DNA of 12,326 nt. Source: Cruorifilaria tuberocauda. Lineage: Eukaryota; Nematoda; Chromadorea; Rhabditida; Onchocercidae. The first letter of the stretch is position 1. Every line of letters starts with the position of its first letter. Shown here piece after piece: positions 8,141-12,326 of the stretch. The stretch covers positions 1 through 12,326 of the forward strand of contig JABVXU010001005.1 in NCBI GenBank assembly GCA_013365365.1, written 5' to 3'. The position numbers and the translations under genes are program-made. Under the pieces are notes generated by a model. That model was not told the origin of the DNA. It did not search any database and saw nothing but the letters and a program-made list of their open reading frames with translations.

Positions 8141-8516
8141 GGAAGCATAAAATTAGACATACACATATATAAGGATACGTAAAATTAGGCGTACACGTAT
8201 ATTAGGGAGGCGTAAAATTAGACGTAAACATATATGATGACACGTAGAATTAGGCGTACACGTATATTAGGAGGCGTAAAATTAGACGTACACATATATG
8301 ATGACACGTGGAATTAGGCGTACACGTATATTAGGGAGGCGTAAAGTTAGACGCACACATATATGATGACACGTGGAATTAGGCGTACACGTATATTAGG
8401 GAGGCGTAAAGTTAGACGTACACATATATGATGACACGTGGAATTAGGCGTACACGTATATTAGGGAGGCATAAAGTTAGACGTACACGTATACTAAGCG
8501 TAAATTAGACGTATAA
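8141..8516. repeat. 65-bp minisatellite, about 5.7 copies, each of two related half-units
   Basis: The anchor C(G/A)TAAA(A/G)TTAGAC starts at 8146, 8211, 8275, 8340, 8405 and 8470, giving a period of 65, 64, 65, 65 and 65 bp. Within each unit two half-units of about 32-33 bp resemble each other (CGTAAAATTAGACGTACACATATAT and CGTGGAATTAGGCGTACACGTATAT as partial matches). Outer copies are more diverged than inner ones, and the last copy is shortened. There are no open frames of note. Confidence 0.96.
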
Positions 8517-9462
8517 ATGTTTATGAATGATAAGCGAATGAAATGAAAAACAAAACGAATTATTATTAAGCAATTATTGATTTAAATATTTATGAAATGA
8601 AAGAAATGAACATACTTTTTCACAAAAGTGTGTTCATGTGACGAATAATGTACACGACAATTACGCTATAACTCAATCATATTGATCTAATAATCCCTTA
8701 TCACCTATCACTCTGATATTTTACACTAACATTAATCTGATCAAACATATGGATGGATGGATTATATCAAATTCTGTCATTTACCTATTTATGTTAAATC
8801 ACATTCATTGTCCTGCTACGAAACACAACGTTTCAAAATTTGAACTTTTAAACCTAAGAGTAATTAAAACATTTAATTATCCTCTGAATATGAATAATTA
8901 AATTAATAAATGGAATTTTATAGGATTTCCTACAACATATTTGAAATTTCAAATCATCTATGATCTAAGTATTGAATTTTTTTTATCTTTTTTACTATAC
9001 TGTTTTCCTTATCAACAACGATTTAGATTGCCCTGAAATGTCGTGAAGTTATTTTCTCCTTATATTTCAGAATATAAAATCAATTGCATATCTTTAGTAT
9101 AATATTATCAAAGTACAAAATTCACATTCATGTAATTTTGTAAAAACTGAAGAAAATAGTTCAATGAACTTTTCAAGGTTGGCTATTTTATTGATTTCGT
9201 ACTGATAAGTAAAAAAATCACAAAAATGGATTGATTCATTTCATATTTAAAATTTCAGATAATAACTATTGTAATATTTTCAGCCTAAGTTTATTCTTAA
9301 AAGCTTACTACACTACCTATTACAATACTTAAAGTAAAGGATTTTCAAATTACTATACAATCACAAAAAAAATTTTTTTTTAATTTAAAATTTAAAATTC
9401 AATCAATTAATGAAATATTTATTCAAAGCACTAGTGCTACCGTTAAAATTCTTATTTTCAAT
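8517..9462. other. AT-rich stretch, one small hairpin, no gene seen
   Basis: Apart from the inverted repeat at 8606-8637 and small WTRYY-type AT repeats, I see no coding exon, RNA gene or mobile element. Acceptor-like TTTAG or TTTCAG sequences near 9027 and 9070 have no matching donors or convincing open frame. Confidence 0.45.
8606..8637. repeat. 14-bp inverted repeat with 4-nt loop (hairpin)
   Basis: ATGAACATACTTTT (8606-8619) is followed by loop TCAC and then AAAAGTGTGTTCAT (8624-8637). The arms are perfect apart from one position, which would be a G-U pair in plus-strand RNA. No T-run or gene end is nearby, and it is too short for a pre-miRNA. Confidence 0.8.
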
Positions 9463-9548
9463 TCCAATACCACTATCACTAATCTCACTATCACTATCAA
9501 CCATCTCATTATCAATCGCACAATCATTATCAATCTCACAATTATCGA
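9463..9548. repeat. Degenerate TATCA/CTCA tandem repeat
   Basis: About 85 bp built of CACTATCA, ATCTCACTATCA, ATCTCATTATCA and ATCGCACAATCA variants with a period near 12-13 bp. It is purine-poor on the plus strand apart from A. It looks like a decayed minisatellite. Confidence 0.75.
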
Positions 9549-10456
9549 TTGTAGCGAATCGACGAATAATTATAATATCAATTCTATGATTGTGATGAAA
9601 TTTGAAGTTCGATTGTTTATAATTATCATTTACTTATCGGAAAATTAACATTCAGTAAGTACTTCTGAAAGAATTATGAATCATTTTAGTAAGTACAAAA
9701 ACCATAATTAATTGACCTTAATTAAAAATCACCAAATATCTTCAGCTATTGAAATTTTTTCTTTCTCAACAAGAAAGTTTATTTTGGAATGATTTAAAGT
9801 TTAAGTAAAAAATAATTGAATCACTGAAAAATTAATCCAACAAAAAAACCTTCAAAATGTATTGGAAAATACTTTTGAAAATTTGAAAAAAAACGAAAAG
9901 AAAAAATCTGAAAAAGACTTTTCAGAAAATCAGAAAGGTAATAATTAGCGCTTTATGAATTAATTAATTAATTTCTAGATTCTATGATTAAAATACCTTT
10001 AATTAATTAAAAAAATTCCAACAAACTTTAAGGTTTTGCGGAAAATCAGAAAGGCACTTTGTGAATTAATTAATTTTTAAATTCATTAAAATCATCCTTA
10101 GTCAATTATATCATAAATAATTAATGCATGAAAACTCTGAAAATTTCTTTCCCTTACATCGAACTTTTTTTTTCGAAGGAAACCTAAATGAAAAAATCTT
10201 TTTAAATTTGTTGAATCATAAACATTCGAAGAAAAAAATAAGCAAAAAGAAGGAAAGATAGATGAGATTGTTTGGTTTTCTGTTGATTACTGTTTCTTCA
10301 TTAATGATTAATTGGTAAGCTATAATTATAGTAGCTAATGAACTTAAGTTAAAATTTGCTCCTCAAATTTGAAAAATCTCAAAAAAATTTTTCAACAAAC
10401 AACAATAGTAGCAGAAAAATTTTTGCGAAAATTAGTTAAACTTTTTAAAATTTTAA
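9549..10456. other. AT-rich stretch with a local duplication, no gene seen
   Basis: Very AT-rich DNA containing the duplication at 9925-10115 and TTAATTAA runs. No coding segment is supported. A 12-nt gap between TTTTCAG (ending 9925) and GTAATA (9938) is too small to call as an exon. Confidence 0.45.
9925..10115. repeat. Diverged direct duplication, offset 116 bp
   Basis: GAAAATCAGAAAGG occurs at 9925-9938 and 10041-10054. Both are followed by CTTT(A/G)TGAATTAATTAATT and then a TTCTATGATTAAAATACC or TTCATTAAAATCATCC block. Copy 2 lacks about 9 bp present in copy 1. Confidence 0.75.
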
Positions 10457-10525
10457 CAGGAAGAAAAAAAAAGGAAGGAAAGGGAGAGAGAGAGAGAGAG
10501 AGAGGAGGGAGAGGGAGAGAGAGAT
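10457..10525. repeat. GA-rich microsatellite
   Basis: A purine tract that starts with AGGAAGAAA-type sequence, passes into (GA)n, and ends in GGAGGGAGAGGGAGAGAGAGA. Together with 2517-2739 and 6891-6962 it is the third plus-strand purine tract of the window. Confidence 0.93.
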
Positions 10526-11167
10526 TAGTGCAATAGAAATCCTCCAACATATGGCATTGATGGTTTTTTGATTAATTGTTTTAAAATTCTGAAAATCTTT
10601 TTTAAAGCAACAGACTCACAAAGTAAAATATGTATTGAAACTTGGTAATATTAGCAAAGTAGTTTTGCTCCTTTGATCCGATCACTTTTCCTTGCTTTTC
10701 CTACTTTTCATTTTTCACAACGACACTGTTTCAGCTGCACCGATCTGTATGTTACTGATTAAATTAGGTTATTTTTAGGTTTCACCAATAACCAAAATGA
10801 TCTAACCTTGATTAATTCTACGTAATTCAGTTATCAACCACAGATAAATTAGTCTTTGATCGAAATTGATCGGCTCTTTCTAGTTTAATTACTAAATGTA
10901 AATCGGTTAATTAGTTAATAATTCTTAGCACTAAACAATTTACTTACTGTATGATAGAACTAAGATATTCCTTGTTATTTCTTTTCTTAATATTACCTGT
11001 TTTGTAGGAATTACAGTGATATCTGTAAATCGAAAATATTAGAAAATATATTTTAATTTACAAGAAATTTTCAAAAAATTTAAATTATTTAATGTTTCAT
11101 TTTTTCTTGTTTGATAAGATTTAAAAATTTTAATTCGTTGTTTAAATTTTTGATAAAAATTTTTCAG
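10526..11167. other. AT-rich stretch without a supported gene
   Basis: A pyrimidine-rich run ending in TTTCAG at about 10734 looks like a splice acceptor. It is followed by a short open segment with an ATG near 10749, but no good donor confirms it. The rest is featureless. Confidence 0.4.
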
Positions 11168-12249
11168 AATCAGCAATGAAGAACTTGATCCAAGGTAACT
11201 TAATTTCTTCCCTCTTTTTTCTGGAAAAAAAAGATGGAAAGCAATAATGCTCACAATTTTTTGTTTAATTAAAAAAAAAATATTTGCTGCAGAAAAAGAT
11301 AACAAAAGAAATAATCATATTAGATAATTATTTCCTTATCATTATTTTTATACTTTTCAAATCTAATGAAGTAATCAGTGCAATAAGACTAAGTGAAATT
11401 AACTGATAATTAGTGATTTTCACAATTTCACACCAATTCAGAACAATTTTAAGTGCAAATATACTTTTTTGTACTATTGCAAATGGATGAATTGAAATGA
11501 AATTTTCCAAATTAACTCTATTGCCCTTCGATCTTTCAAAATGTCACATTTTGAATTTTTAAAATTTTCCTTATGATCAAATACTGCTAATCAATAATAC
11601 TATGATTTTTCACGAATTATAATGAAAATTTTTATTCAGTATTTAATATTTTGATTTATCGCGAACCATGATGAAGATAAAAAATCGATAATGTATACTG
11701 CAACTTTCTCTCTTATCAGTTTTCCCCGCTTTTTTCGTTGATCCAATTCACAAGGAATATTTTTGAGGTTACAATAACTAACTCAAATATGTATATCTCG
11801 AAAGATTAATCGAAAGTAATTTATAATTTCAAAGGTGAAGAAGGATGGTATAAATGAAACAATGATAAATCATCTTAATTAAAATGATAAAATATTGTCA
11901 TCGTAGCAAAATCTAAAAGGACCAAAATCCATACTTGGATTCAACAAGCTTTTATCCCTTATCATAATAATTCAATGAAAAAAAAGCAGTCTATTTAGAA
12001 TGAAAATTTTTTAATTTTAATTTTCAATTTACAGTCATTATTGAGAATGCCAGAAAATTCTTGGAAGAATTAAATTTTATCAGCATATTATTGAAATGAT
12101 AATAAATATGCAGTTTGATATATTTAGTATTACTATCAATTGAATTACTATGGCTGAAGATATGCTTGAGTGATAACACGGAAACAAACCATGATGCAAC
12201 GAAACCACGGGAAGTAAACTATAAGAAATTCATTGGTGAAAGACAATAT
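11168..12249 (+). CDS. Candidate 5' end of an unidentified plus-strand gene (two exon-like segments, partial)
   Basis: I do not recognise this gene. Segment 1 (11168-11194, 27 nt) lies between a strong TTTTTCAG acceptor and a GTAACT donor, and has an ATG at 11176 after an 8-nt leader, as in spliced-leader genes. Segment 2 (12128-12249) follows a TTTAG acceptor and ends at a consensus GTAAGT donor. Joined, the phases match and give 47 residues starting MKNLIQVLLSIELLWLKIC. That start is hydrophobic and could be a signal peptide, although it carries Glu and Lys. A polar part with KPREVNYKKFIGERQY follows. The gene would continue beyond the window. Other acceptors (12034, 12113) compete, and the phase match has a fair chance of being accidental, so this is a tentative call. 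Confidence 0.27.
11195..12127. other. AT-rich stretch between the two candidate exons
   Basis: If the candidate gene is real this is its first intron (933 nt). Otherwise it is plain intergenic DNA. The minus-strand frames at 11039-11305 and 11328-11510 are Lys/Ile/Phe/Asn-rich, have no recognisable domain and are probably chance. Confidence 0.35.
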
Positions 12250-12326
12250 GTAAGTATGATGTTTTAAATTATACAAATTTTAAATCTGATTTATACTTTA
12301 TTTGAAATGATATTTTAAGTTGTATA

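Noticed and set aside
9926..9937. 12-nt segment between TTTTCAG and GTAATA
   Set aside because: Far too short, and in a duplicated AT-rich block; AG and GT pairs at this spacing are expected by chance.
10735..10768. Extra upstream exon joining in phase to the 27-nt segment at 11168
   Set aside because: Phase fits, but its donor (gttatt) is weak and an alternative gtatgt lies inside it; not enough to call.
1..12326. CRISPR array, tRNA, rRNA or transposon
   Set aside because: Repeats here are microsatellites or minisatellites without spacers, no tRNA T-loop type sequence in a cloverleaf context was found, and no transposase or reverse-transcriptase motif appears in any frame.

Overview
The window looks like nuclear DNA of a nematode, most likely a filarial (clade III) worm. 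It is strongly AT-rich, it has poly(T)-CAG splice acceptors of the nematode type, and its one certain gene encodes a divergent-loop cyclophilin very close to the small nematode cyclophilins. The filarial placement is inference; nothing here fixes the species.

The gene lies on the minus strand at 3725-5943. It has five coding exons (5943-5875, 5379-5239, 4693-4583, 4044-3910, 3784-3725) that join in phase 0 at every junction into a complete 171-residue protein. Its start codon sits 12 nt after a TTTTTTTCAG acceptor at 5956-5965, as expected for a spliced-leader trans-spliced mRNA. Three introns are about 0.5 kb and the last is 125 nt. The last intron contains an exon-like 45-nt segment that would keep the frame.

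Layout by region. 1-680: plain AT-rich DNA. 681-1060: long compound CA/CATA microsatellite. 1060-1380: the least AT-rich non-repeat stretch, with a GTCT microsatellite and a bZIP-type palindrome. 1378-1768: diverged tandem duplication of about 175-205 bp. 1769-2516: AT-rich DNA with a degenerate GGTA-rich patch. 2517-2739: duplicated purine-rich blocks. 2740-3724: downstream flank of the cyclophilin gene. 3725-5955: cyclophilin gene. 5956-6890: its upstream region. 6891-7450: purine, CT and GT tracts. 7690-7890: three-copy repeat with a palindrome in each copy. 8141-8516: regular 65-bp minisatellite made of two related half-units. 8517-11167: AT-rich DNA with a hairpin, a TATCA-rich repeat, a 116-bp-offset duplication and a GA tract. 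11168-12249: two exon-like segments on the plus strand that could be the 5' end of a second gene running off the window.

Most long open frames outside the cyclophilin gene are by-products of low-complexity repeats (His/Thr from CA, Cys/Val from GT, Glu/Arg from GA) and are not annotated as genes. I found no tRNA, rRNA, CRISPR array or recognisable transposon. I did not find a complete new biological system. The items most worth a second look are the possible alternative mini-exon in the cyclophilin gene, the candidate secreted-protein 5' end at 11168-12249, and the two minisatellites of similar period at 7690-8516.
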